Below are positions 56,299-63,761 of a DNA stretch of 64,000 nt, one piece after another. The translations under genes and the position numbers were made by a program. Position 1 is the first letter of the stretch. Each line of letters begins with the position of its first letter. The notes beneath the pieces were generated by a model. That model did not search any database, was not told the DNA's origin, and saw nothing but the letters and a program-made list of their open reading frames with translations. This DNA is from Microbacterium nanhaiense (lineage in GTDB: Bacteria; Actinomycetota; Actinomycetes; Actinomycetales; Microbacteriaceae): the NCBI RefSeq assembly GCF_014646015.1, contig NZ_BMMQ01000004.1, positions 62,001-126,000 on the forward strand, given 5' to 3'.

Positions 56299-57026
56299 CT
56301 CGCCATCCCCCGCCAGGCGACCTCGAAGGCCTCACGGCAGCGGGCGAAGGTCGTCGGGTCGTCGAGGCCCGTGCCGCGCACCACCACCTGGTAGTAGAAG
56401 ACGCCGTTGATGAGGTCGATGCACGCGTCGATGTCGAGGTCGTCGCGCAGCTCGCCCCGGCGCATCGCTTCGGCGAGCGCCGCCTCGAAGGCCCCGCGGC
56501 GTCGGCGCACGTGGCTCTTCCAATAGGCCTCCTGTAGATCGGGGTTCTGCATGACGAGGCTCATGCGCGCGCGGAAGCGCCGATCGCTGTAGGTCGACCC
56601 GCGCAGGGCCTTCGGATCCCCGAAGATCAGCGCGATCATCGCTTCCTTGATGTCACCGGAGGTGTCGACCTCGAGGGCGGCCCTGCCCTTGTCCAACGCG
56701 GCGGCGATCAGTTCCGGCAGGCTCGGCCAGCGCCGGTAGATCGCGGCGCGCGAGATGCCGCTCTCGGCGACGATCGCGGCGACCGTGACGGGCTTGTCGT
56801 TCTCGATGAGCTTCACGGTGGCGTCGAGGATCCGCTCGTCGTGCCCCTCCTTGCGGGGCCGGCCGGGCCCCCGCTGCTCCGCAATTGCGGAGATGACCCC
56901 CTTCTGCGGATCGGATCCGGCATCCGGTCCGCAATTCGGGCTCAGCTCCGCGGATCCGGTTCCTCGCGCGCGCGAGCCGCGACCCCCGTCGAGGGTCGCG
57001 GCTCGGGCGGGCGCGCGGAGCGTCAC
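56295..57026 (-). CDS. TetR-family regulator after the phosphatase gene (start uncertain)
   Basis: If translation starts at GTG 57026, overlapping the phosphatase stop (GTGA), the protein has 243 residues with an odd low-complexity N-terminus of about 50. The recognisable TetR part begins QRGPGRPRKEGHDERILDATVKLIENDKPVTVAAIVAESGISRAAIYRRWPSLPELIAAAL. No ATG, GTG or TTG lies in frame between 57026 and that point, although a stem-loop and a 16-bp palindrome do. It probably controls the phn-type operon upstream or an unlinked target. The ligand domain has no recognisable motif. Confidence 0.8.
   Translation of the reverse strand: MTLRAPARAATLDGGRGSRARGTGSAELSPNCGPDAGSDPQKGVISAIAEQRGPGRPRKEGHDERILDATVKLIENDKPVTVAAIVAESGISRAAIYRRWPSLPELIAAALDKGRAALEVDTSGDIKEAMIALIFGDPKALRGSTYSDRRFRARMSLVMQNPDLQEAYWKSHVRRRRGAFEAALAEAMRRGELRDDLDIDACIDLINGVFYYQVVVRGTGLDDPTTFARCREAFEVAWRGMAS
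56877..56892. promoter_or_regulatory. 16-bp perfect palindrome CTCCGCAATTGCGGAG
   Basis: A perfect palindrome lying within the long reading frame of the TetR gene, just before its HTH coding region. A related half-site, TCCGCAATTCGGG, lies at about 56928-56940. The pair could be the TetR operator if transcription or translation really begins here. Confidence 0.4.
56973..57005 (-). terminator. Stem-loop 3' of the phosphatase gene
   Basis: CGAGCCGCGACCC (56973-56985) and GGGTCGCGGCTCG (56993-57005) form a perfect 13-bp stem with a 7-base loop, 18 bases beyond the stop at 57023. There is no T tract. If it is the operon terminator, the GTG 57026 start for the TetR gene becomes doubtful. Confidence 0.55.
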
Positions 57027-57760
57027 GCGACCGCCCGGGCGCGGAGCTGCGCGATCAGGCCGTCGGTGAGCCCGGCCTGGCGCAGCGCCTGGAGCGGATC
57101 CTCGCCGAGCGAGGCGAGCAGGGTGCGCATGGGCTCCGGGGAGAACTCCTTGCGCACCGCCGCGCGGGCCGCCTCGTCGAGGTCGAAGCCGAACTTCGCC
57201 ATCAGGCGGCCGATCGTCGGCTCGAGGCGGGCCATGATCGCGTCCGAGTTCTCGCCCGTGCGGACGTAGTCGGCGACGATGGCCTCCTCCGATGCTCCGA
57301 GCGCGAGCAGGAGCGACGCGGCGAGCACGCCCGTGCGGTCCTGACCCGCGGCGCAGTGGAAGGCCACGGCTCCGGGCGCGTGGGCGATGATCGCGAGCGC
57401 CTCGACGATGCGGGGCGCCGCCGCCTCGAACATGCGCACGTACATCGTCCCGAACTGCGTCTGGTCGTGCGCCTCGGGGCCCGCATCACCGATCGAGGCC
57501 ATGAACGGCACGTGGTGGTAGGTCACGGGCATGCGGCCGAGCGGGCCGCGGCCGGTGAGCTCGATCTCGTCGATCGAGCGGAGGTCGATGATCGCGGTGA
57601 GCCCGTCGACGACGAGGTCCTCCGCGGTCTGCTGGTCGACGACCGACAGGTCGTCGGCGCGGATCGCGAAGCCGCTCCGAACGGATCCGCCCGCGACGGG
57701 CACGCCACCGAGGTCGCGCAGGTTGACGGGTGCGGAGAGGACGAGGTCGGCGATGGTCAT
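57023..57760 (-). CDS. Tyrosine-protein-phosphatase-like enzyme in the phn operon
   Basis: A 245-residue protein starting at ATG 57760, coupled to phnE (ATGA). The N-terminus, NLRDLGGVPVAGGSVRSGFAIRADDLS, and the active-site loop FHCAAGQDRTGVLAASLLLALG (C-x5-R at about residue 115) define the bacterial tyrosine/lipid phosphatase family (Y_phosphatase3, MptpB-like). The C-terminal helices (AMRTL-like segment; LQALRQAGLTDGLIAQL) are ordinary for the family. It hydrolyses a phosphomonoester. Its place as last gene after a phosphonate-type importer suggests a small imported organophosphate as substrate rather than phosphoprotein. Confidence 0.87.
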   Translation of the reverse strand: MTIADLVLSAPVNLRDLGGVPVAGGSVRSGFAIRADDLSVVDQQTAEDLVVDGLTAIIDLRSIDEIELTGRGPLGRMPVTYHHVPFMASIGDAGPEAHDQTQFGTMYVRMFEAAAPRIVEALAIIAHAPGAVAFHCAAGQDRTGVLAASLLLALGASEEAIVADYVRTGENSDAIMARLEPTIGRLMAKFGFDLDEAARAAVRKEFSPEPMRTLLASLGEDPLQALRQAGLTDGLIAQLRARAVA

Positions 57761-58581
57761 GTGATCTTCCTTCTGATGATGGCGCTCGCCTGGTCGATCA
57801 CCGTGACGAGCACGATGATGCAGATGACCATGGCGAACAGGTGTCCGTAGTCGTAGCGGTTCATGGCGGTCGTGAGTTCGAGGCCGATGCCTCCGGCCCC
57901 GACGAGGCCGAGGATGGTGGCGCCGCGCACATTGCCTTCGAAGAGCAGCAACGTGTAGCTGACGAGCATCGGCATGGCCTGCGGCAGGATTCCGTACTGG
58001 ATGACCTGGCGGCGCGAGGCACCGACCGATTCCATCGCGGTGATGGGGCCGCGGTCGACGGCCTCCATGGCCTCGGCGAAGATCTTGCCGATGGATCCGA
58101 TGGATCCGATCGTCATCGCGAGGATTCCCGCGAACGGCCCGAGGCCCACGGCGGAGACGAACATGAGCGCGATGACGAGGTCGGGCAGCGCGCGGATGAT
58201 GTTCATCATCCAGCGGCACGGGTAGTAGAGCCACGTCGGGGCGATGTTGCTCGCGGCGCCGAACGCCACGACCAGGGCGAGCACGGCCCCGAGCACGGTG
58301 CCGACGATCGCCATCTGCAGCGTCTCGAGAAGGAGCGTCAGGATGAGCCCGATCTTCGAGAAGTCGGGCGGGAACATGCGCAGGAGGAACTCCCCCATGT
58401 TCGATGCGCCCTCGCCGAGCTTCAGGAAGTCGAACTGCGCGCCGTTCGCCGACCAGAGGAAGATCGCGACGGCGAGCACGACGCCGACGATCGAGCGCGA
58501 GCGCGGGATCCGGAACGCGCGCTCCATGCGCTCGCGTTCGCGCGGATCCAGCTTCGGGCGGGTGAGCGTCGAGGTGCTCAT
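57757..58581 (-). CDS. phnE: Phosphonate/phosphite-type ABC permease
   Basis: A 274-residue permease with about six hydrophobic segments: LLETLQMAIVGTVLGAVLALVVAFGAA, RWMMNIIRALPDLVIALMFVSAVGLGPFAGILAMTIGSIGSIGKIFAEAMEAVDRGPITAMESVGASRRQVIQYGILPQAMP (PhnE-type coupling loop). ATG 58581 overlaps the phnC stop. It forms the import channel with PhnC and PhnD. Confidence 0.9.
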   Translation of the reverse strand: MSTSTLTRPKLDPRERERMERAFRIPRSRSIVGVVLAVAIFLWSANGAQFDFLKLGEGASNMGEFLLRMFPPDFSKIGLILTLLLETLQMAIVGTVLGAVLALVVAFGAASNIAPTWLYYPCRWMMNIIRALPDLVIALMFVSAVGLGPFAGILAMTIGSIGSIGKIFAEAMEAVDRGPITAMESVGASRRQVIQYGILPQAMPMLVSYTLLLFEGNVRGATILGLVGAGGIGLELTTAMNRYDYGHLFAMVICIIVLVTVIDQASAIIRRKIT

Positions 58582-59390
58582 TCGTCTTCTTCTTCCTCGT
58601 CGATGTCGTACACGGGGGCGAGCATCTCGGCGGTCAGATCGGCAGTGTGGCCCGAGACGACGATCTCGCCGTGGCGCAGCCCGACGATGCGGTCGGAGTG
58701 CGCGAGCGCGAGCGGAAGAACGTGCAGGCTGACGAGCACGGGGATCTGGTCCTCGCGCGCGATCTGCTGGAGCAGCTCGAGCACCGTGCGGCTCATCTTC
58801 GGATCCAGGGACGCGACCGGTTCGTCGGCGAGGATCACGCGCGGGTTCTGCATGAGGGCGCGCGCGATCGCGACGCGCTGCTGCTGACCGCCGGAGAGCG
58901 AGCGGGCGGGCTCGTTCGCCTTGTGGGCGATCCCGACCCGGTCGAGCAGCTCGAGCGCCCGCTTGCGGTCGGCGCTGCGGAAGGTGCCGAGCATGTTGGG
59001 CGCGCCGGCGCCATAGAGGGATCCCGTGAGCACGTTCGTCAGGACGCTGAGGCGGCCGACGAGGTTGAACTGCTGGAACACCTGACCGGTCTGCGAGCGT
59101 AGCCGGCGCAACTGGCCGCGCTGCAGCTTCGCGACGTCGAAGTCGCCGGCGCGAACGGATCCCGAGTGGATCGGGGCGAAGCCGGTGAGCGCCTTCATGA
59201 GGGTTGACTTGCCGGATCCGCTGGATCCGAGGAGCGCGACGGTCTCGCCGCGGAACAGGTCGAGGTCGACGCCGTCGAGCACGAACGGATCCTGCGGCGC
59301 GTAGCGCACGCGCAGCTCGCGGATCGAGACGAGGGGCTCGGCGACGGGCTTCTGCTGCGCCGAGAGCGCGGGGGTGCCGACGATGCTCAT
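58578..59390 (-). CDS. phnC: Phosphonate/phosphite-type ABC ATPase
   Basis: A 270-residue ATPase: Walker A LLGSSGSGKSTLMKALTG (about residues 53-66), Q-loop TGQVFQQFNLVGRLSVLTNVL, signature SLSGGQQQRVAIARAL, Walker B RVILADEPVASLDP, H-switch VLVSLHVL. QFNLVGRLSVLTNVLTGSL is a PhnC hallmark. The C-terminus is very acidic (YDIDEEEEDE). Confidence 0.92.
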   Translation of the reverse strand: MSIVGTPALSAQQKPVAEPLVSIRELRVRYAPQDPFVLDGVDLDLFRGETVALLGSSGSGKSTLMKALTGFAPIHSGSVRAGDFDVAKLQRGQLRRLRSQTGQVFQQFNLVGRLSVLTNVLTGSLYGAGAPNMLGTFRSADRKRALELLDRVGIAHKANEPARSLSGGQQQRVAIARALMQNPRVILADEPVASLDPKMSRTVLELLQQIAREDQIPVLVSLHVLPLALAHSDRIVGLRHGEIVVSGHTADLTAEMLAPVYDIDEEEEDE

Positions 59391-60295
59391 CCGAGGTCCG
59401 AGATGTCCACGCCGGCGACGGCGGCGATGTCGACGATGGGCTGGAATTCGGCCGCGTCGGGCTCGATGATGGGCTCGACGCCCTCGGGCATGGCGTCCAT
59501 GTACAGGCCGAGCTCGTCGCGGTTCTCGTCGCTGAACACCTTCGGTAGCGCCTCGACGAGCGCCTGACGCTTCTCATCGGACATCTTCTGGTTGCCCAGG
59601 ATCGAGATCGAGATGGGCATGTCGCGGCTCTCACCGATCGAGCGCGTCTCGCCCTCCTCGAAGGGGAACATCGGGTTGTCCTGGCCCGCCATCGCGGGGA
59701 AGATCGAAGAGGTGCAGGCGACGTCGGCCTGTCCCTCCTTCAGGGCGATGAAGCTGTTCTCGTGGCTTCCGGACATCAGCTCCTTGAAGTCGCCGTCGTC
59801 CTTGTGCAGGCCGACCTGGTCGAGCATGTAGGTCGGCATGTAGTAGCCGCTCGACGAGTTGGGGTCGGCGAAGGCGATCGTCGTCTCGGGCGTGATGTCC
59901 TCGAGGGTCTCGAGCGGCGAGTCGTCGAGCACGAGGCAGGTCGAGACGGGGTCCGCGCTGCCGGGCCAGGCGACGAGCGAGTCGACCTCGCCGGTGTTGA
60001 CGGCAAGCGCCGACGGGAACGCGCTCATGATGCCGATGTCTTCGTGTCCCGCGCGCACCGCCTCGATGACGGCCGAGTAGTTGGGAACGTCGGTGATCTC
60101 GACGGTCATGCCCGTCTCGGTCTCGAGCAGCTCGGCGATCTTCTCGATCGGCGTGGCGGAGGTCGGGTCGTCGCCGATCGGCAAGGTCGCGAAGCGGATG
60201 GCGTCGTCTTCCGAGGCGTCGGCGGAGCCGGAGCAACCGGTGAGGAGAAGAGCGGATCCGGCGAGCAGGGCGCCGGCAACGAGAGGGAAGCGCAT
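59387..60295 (-). CDS. phnD: Phosphate/phosphite/phosphonate-binding lipoprotein
   Basis: A 302-residue binding protein starting at ATG 60295 behind AGAAAGGC. The signal peptide ends in lipobox LLLTGCSGS. PhnD-like segments: FATLPIGDDPTSATPIEKIAELLETETGMTVEITDVPNYSAVIEAVRAGHEDIGIMSAFP, FADPNSSSGYYMPTYMLDQVG (anion-binding SxSG loop) and ALKEGQADVACTSSI. It is the first gene of phnD-phnC-phnE-phosphatase. No C-P lyase or phosphonatase gene is present, so phosphite or an organophosphate are alternative ligands. Confidence 0.9.
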   Translation of the reverse strand: MRFPLVAGALLAGSALLLTGCSGSADASEDDAIRFATLPIGDDPTSATPIEKIAELLETETGMTVEITDVPNYSAVIEAVRAGHEDIGIMSAFPSALAVNTGEVDSLVAWPGSADPVSTCLVLDDSPLETLEDITPETTIAFADPNSSSGYYMPTYMLDQVGLHKDDGDFKELMSGSHENSFIALKEGQADVACTSSIFPAMAGQDNPMFPFEEGETRSIGESRDMPISISILGNQKMSDEKRQALVEALPKVFSDENRDELGLYMDAMPEGVEPIIEPDAAEFQPIVDIAAVAGVDISDLG

Positions 60296-60328
60296 GGGGT
60301 GCCTTTCTGGCGGTGGGGTGACGGCTCT

Positions 60329-60356
60329 CATATAAGCCACGCCAAGTGACCGGCAA
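60329..60356 (-). promoter_or_regulatory. Candidate promoter of the phnDCE-phosphatase operon
   Basis: Minus strand: TTGCCG (60351-60356), 16-base spacer, TATATG (60329-60334), about 34 bases before the phnD ATG. Confidence 0.5.
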
Positions 60357-60436
60357 TTACGAGAACCGGAGTACCAGAAAGGAATGCTCGATGAACGGAG
60401 GGTTACGGGACTGCCGGTTCCGGATCCCGAACGCGC

Positions 60437-60470
60437 GAACGCCCCGGGAGCGGGTGCTCCCGGGGCGTTC
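60437..60470 (-). terminator. Perfect stem-loop after the GNAT gene
   Basis: GAACGCCCCGGGAGC (60437-60451) and GCTCCCGGGGCGTTC (60456-60470) form a 15-bp perfect stem with loop GGGT, 12 bases after the stop at 60482. No T tract follows on the minus strand. Confidence 0.7.
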
Positions 60471-60481
60471 GGAGTGCGGAG

Positions 60482-61159
60482 TCAGGCCGGGGTCTGGGCG
60501 GCGAGGAACGCGACCTTGCGGCGCAGTTCGAAGCCGAGCTTCTCGTAGGCCGCGGCGGCGCCGAGGTTGGTGGCCGAGACGTGGAGGAAGGGGATGTCGC
60601 CGCGCGAACGGATCGCGTGTGCGACGTCGAGAACGAGCGCGGAGGCGAGTCCCTGACGGCGGTAGTCCTCATCGACGCAGACGGCGCTGATCTCGGTGAA
60701 TCCGTCCGGGTGCAGGCGCTCTCCGGCCATGGCGACGAGCCTGCCGTCGCGGCGCACGCCGACGTAGCGGCCGAGCTCGTGCGTGCGCGGGCGAAAGGGC
60801 CCGGGCTCGTTCCGGGCGACGATGGCGAGCATCTCTTCGGCGTCGTCCGCGCCGAGTTCGATCGCCTCCTCGAAGGGCTGACCCGTGACCCGGGGCGAGG
60901 CGACCATCTGCAGGCCCGCGCCGCGTGACACCTCGGTCCATCCCTCGGGCAGGGAGCCGGTGAAGTGCGAGAGCGAGACCGTCGCACCGCGGCCGAACAT
61001 GTCGATGAGCGCGTCCCATACCGCGGGCTCGTCCCATGACGCGACGCCGACGAACGGCGACACGTCGTCCTGGTAGCGCTTGACGAGGTCGTTCCCCTCG
61101 GCGAAGCGCGCGTGTTCCCCGTTCAGTGCCGACCATGCCGGGCTGTCGAGCACCGACAT
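60482..61159 (-). CDS. GNAT-family acetyltransferase (FR47-like)
   Basis: A 225-residue protein if it starts at ATG 61159 (MSVLDSPAWSALNGEHARF); an in-frame GTG at 61222 with GGGAG upstream is an alternative. The C-terminal half is a GNAT fold: RYVGVRRDGRLVAMAGERLHPDGFTEISAVCVDEDYRRQGLASALVLDVAHAIRSRGDIPFLHVSATNLGAAAAYEKLGF, with the acetyl-CoA loop (R-R-Q-G-L-A) intact. The acceptor is unknown. It is monocistronic with a strong terminator. Confidence 0.82.
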   Translation of the reverse strand: MSVLDSPAWSALNGEHARFAEGNDLVKRYQDDVSPFVGVASWDEPAVWDALIDMFGRGATVSLSHFTGSLPEGWTEVSRGAGLQMVASPRVTGQPFEEAIELGADDAEEMLAIVARNEPGPFRPRTHELGRYVGVRRDGRLVAMAGERLHPDGFTEISAVCVDEDYRRQGLASALVLDVAHAIRSRGDIPFLHVSATNLGAAAAYEKLGFELRRKVAFLAAQTPA

Positions 61160-61292
61160 GTCGATCGTCGAGGTGTCCTGTGCGTGGTGGGAGGCTGCGG
61201 ATCGGGGCGCGAAATCGAACACGTTGTCATTGTGCTCCCGTGAGGCTGTGAGCTGGGTGCGTCGGTCCCTAACACGCGAACAGGGCTTGGGA

Positions 61293-62069
61293 CTAGGGTC
61301 GCGAAGCCCCCAGCTCACCATCGCTCATCCCGCCGCCGAGACGCGTCTCCGGTTCGCCGTCCAGCCCGTCGATGTACTCCTCCGAGTCGTCGATGGGCTC
61401 GTACCCGATGCGGCGCGCACCGTCGCGGGACAACCATCCGCGCGTGTTCGCCGATACACCCCAGACGTACGCAAATTGCCCGAAGTCGTTCTCGAGCGCC
61501 GCGTCGACGAGTCGCCGGGCATCTCCCGGCGATAGCCAGACCGACGCCCGGTTCATCGAGTTCGGCCGCTCGCTGCACCCGCCGATCCGCACGGCGACCC
61601 CAATCATGCCGCTCCGCTCGCAGTACAGCCGCACGAGCGCCTCGCCTGCAGCCTTGCTCCACCCGTAGAAGCTGTCGGGGCGAGGTGCCGCATCATCGGC
61701 GAGCCCTTCCTGCACCTCGGCGAGCCCGACAGCATGGTTGCTCGAGGCGAACACGAACCGGCCGACCCCCTCTGAGGCCGCGGCCTCCAGAATGTTGCGC
61801 GTGCCCTCGACATTCACGGCGAGGATCCGCTCCCAGACGTCCTCGTGGGCGATCCCCGCGAGGTGCACGACGTCGGTCACGCCGCGCATCGCGGCGCGCA
61901 CCGCGGCCGGATCCGTCAGGCTGCCGCGCAGCAGCGTCACGTCCTCGCGCTCGATCGGCGCATCCGCCTCGTCGAACACCACGTATCGCCACGCGTCGCG
62001 GGGCTCCCGGTCGAGCAGCATGCGGCCGATGCGGCCGGCCCCGCCGGTGATCAGCACGGTTCTCGTCAT
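61293..62069 (-). CDS. Uronate-dehydrogenase-like NAD-dependent SDR
   Basis: A 258-residue extended-SDR protein. The NAD motif is TVLITGGAGRIGRMLL. The central segment FVFASSNHAVGLAEVQEG, YGWSKAAGEALVRLY (Y-x3-K) and VAVRIGGCSERPNSMNRASVWLSPGDARRLVDAAL correspond to hexuronate dehydrogenases (Udh), which oxidise galacturonate or glucuronate to aldarolactone. That fits the pectin/rhamnogalacturonan theme, though other sugar epimerases or dehydrogenases are possible. Its 5' end is about 65 bases from the histidine kinase stop; no partner aldarate genes are in the window. Confidence 0.7.
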   Translation of the reverse strand: MTRTVLITGGAGRIGRMLLDREPRDAWRYVVFDEADAPIEREDVTLLRGSLTDPAAVRAAMRGVTDVVHLAGIAHEDVWERILAVNVEGTRNILEAAASEGVGRFVFASSNHAVGLAEVQEGLADDAAPRPDSFYGWSKAAGEALVRLYCERSGMIGVAVRIGGCSERPNSMNRASVWLSPGDARRLVDAALENDFGQFAYVWGVSANTRGWLSRDGARRIGYEPIDDSEEYIDGLDGEPETRLGGGMSDGELGASRP

Positions 62070-62133
62070 GAATCTCAGTCTGGCGGATCCGGGGACGGCT
62101 GCCGTACCGGCTGGACGCTGCGGGCCCGCTCTG

Positions 62134-63060
62134 CTATTCGGACGGCGCCCGCAGCGGGATCCGCAGGCCGACGACGGTTCCCGCGCCCTCGACCGATCTC
62201 AGTGACACCGTTCCGCCGTGACGGGCGATCACCGCCTGCACGAGGGTGAGCCCGAGCCCGGATCCCGCGACGTCGCGCGCGTTCCCGGCGCGCGCGAGTT
62301 CGTCGAACACGTGCGGGAGATCCGCCTCAGGAATGCCGCGCCCGGAATCGGCGACCTCGATCACGGCGACGCCCGACTCCTCGCGAAGGCGCACCTCGAT
62401 GGGGCCGGTCGAGGAGTACTTCGCGGCGTTGCCGAGCACATTGTCCACCGCGAGCGAGAGCAGGTCGGGGTCGGCCGACACCGCCGGGACGGGCCACGGC
62501 ACGCGAGAAATCTCCCGCCGGATCCGGCCGCCCGCGGCGGGGTCGCGGTCGGCGAGCGCCGAACTCGCGTCGACGAGCAGCTCCTCGAGATCGACGCGCT
62601 CGCGCTCGAGCGGCCTCGTCTCGAGCTCGGCGAGCTTGCGGAGGTCGCGCACGAGCTCGCTGAGCCGGCGCGCCTGCGAGTCGACGAGGGACCAGTGCGG
62701 ATCCCCGGTGCCCGCCGCGGCGGCCGTCGCGCGGATCGCCGTGAGCGGGTTCTTCAGCTCGTGATCGAGCCGCGCGAGGAAGCGGCGGTGACGCTGCCGC
62801 TCCGCGCTCAGGGTCTCGGCGGTCGCCTCGGCGGATCCCGAAGCGCGCGCGTTCTCCCGCTCGCGGATCCGCGCCTCGCGGGAGCGCCGCGCGAGCAGCG
62901 CCGCGAGGATCGCGACGCTCGCGAGGGCGCCGGCGACGAGGAAGGCGAGCGGGATCGCCACGGCGACCTCGATCATGCGGCGTTCGCCGAGCAGGGCGAG
63001 CACCCCTCCGAGCACCGCGCCGAGCGCGAACGGCGCCGCCGCCAGCCACCAGCGCCTCAC
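62134..63060 (-). CDS. Sensor histidine kinase
   Basis: A 308-residue membrane kinase starting at GTG 63060, overlapping the response-regulator stop (GTGA). Two N-terminal hydrophobic segments (about residues 5-25 and 32-58) are joined by a very short external loop, so it probably senses within the membrane or through a partner. DHp: RRFLARLDHELKNPLTAIRATAAAAG (His of DHELKNPL). ATPase: N box VDNVLGNAAKYSS, G1 IEVADSGRGIPEADLPHVFDEL, G2 GSGLGLTLVQAVIARHGG. Confidence 0.92.
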   Translation of the reverse strand: MRRWWLAAAPFALGAVLGGVLALLGERRMIEVAVAIPLAFLVAGALASVAILAALLARRSREARIRERENARASGSAEATAETLSAERQRHRRFLARLDHELKNPLTAIRATAAAAGTGDPHWSLVDSQARRLSELVRDLRKLAELETRPLERERVDLEELLVDASSALADRDPAAGGRIRREISRVPWPVPAVSADPDLLSLAVDNVLGNAAKYSSTGPIEVRLREESGVAVIEVADSGRGIPEADLPHVFDELARAGNARDVAGSGLGLTLVQAVIARHGGTVSLRSVEGAGTVVGLRIPLRAPSE

Positions 63061-63761
63061 GCGGCTACCACCTGTGCGATGAAGCGATAGCCGAGGCCCT
63101 GCGCCGTGTCGATGAAGCGCGGTGAGCCGGCGCTATCGCCCAGCACCCGCCGCAGCTCGGCGATGCGGTGATCGACCGCGCGGCTCGAGCTCGCGAAGTC
63201 GAAACCCCACAGCCCGGCGAGTAATCGCTCTCGCGAGTGGGCCTCCTGCGGGTGCATCATGAGGAACTCGAGCAGGGTCAGCGCCTTCGGCGTGAGGTCC
63301 AGCTCGCGATCGCCCATCCAGACGCGCCGCGACGTGCGATCGAGCAGGAGCTCGTCCGCACGGATCCGCTGGCTCGTCGGCACCCCGCGCGTCGCCCGCC
63401 GCAGCACCGCGCGCACGCGCGAGAGCAGCTCCTGCGGGTCGAAGGGCTTGTTGAGGTAATCGTCCGCGCCCTCATCGAGGGCCGCGCTGCGCTCCCATGA
63501 CTCGCCCACCTGCGTCAGCAGGATCACGGGTAGCCAGGGCTCGCTCTCGCGCAGGCGCCGCACGAATTCGCGGCCGTCCATGCGCGGCATGAGCACGTCG
63601 CTCACCACGAGATCGGGCCTGGTCCGGGCGACCTCCTGGAGCCCCTCGTGCCCGTCGCCGGCAACGCTCACCGCGTATCCGCTGCGCTCGAGGAACGAGG
63701 CGAGGGGAACCGTGATCGCGGCGTCGTCGTCGACGAGCAGCAGGCGGGTGCGCTCGGTCAT
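63057..63761 (-). CDS. OmpR-family response regulator
   Basis: A 234-residue regulator starting at ATG 63761. Receiver domain: RLLLVDDDAAITVPLASFLE, phospho-Asp in PDLVVSDVLMPRMDGREFV, the ILLTQVG switch and DYLNKPFDPQELLSRV Lys. C-terminal winged helix: DLTPKALTLLEFLMMHPQEAHSRERLLAGLWGF, RAVDHRIAELRRVLGD and GLGYRFI. It is coupled on both sides, to the DUF3060-like gene upstream and the kinase downstream. Confidence 0.94.
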   Translation of the reverse strand: MTERTRLLLVDDDAAITVPLASFLERSGYAVSVAGDGHEGLQEVARTRPDLVVSDVLMPRMDGREFVRRLRESEPWLPVILLTQVGESWERSAALDEGADDYLNKPFDPQELLSRVRAVLRRATRGVPTSQRIRADELLLDRTSRRVWMGDRELDLTPKALTLLEFLMMHPQEAHSRERLLAGLWGFDFASSSRAVDHRIAELRRVLGDSAGSPRFIDTAQGLGYRFIAQVVAA

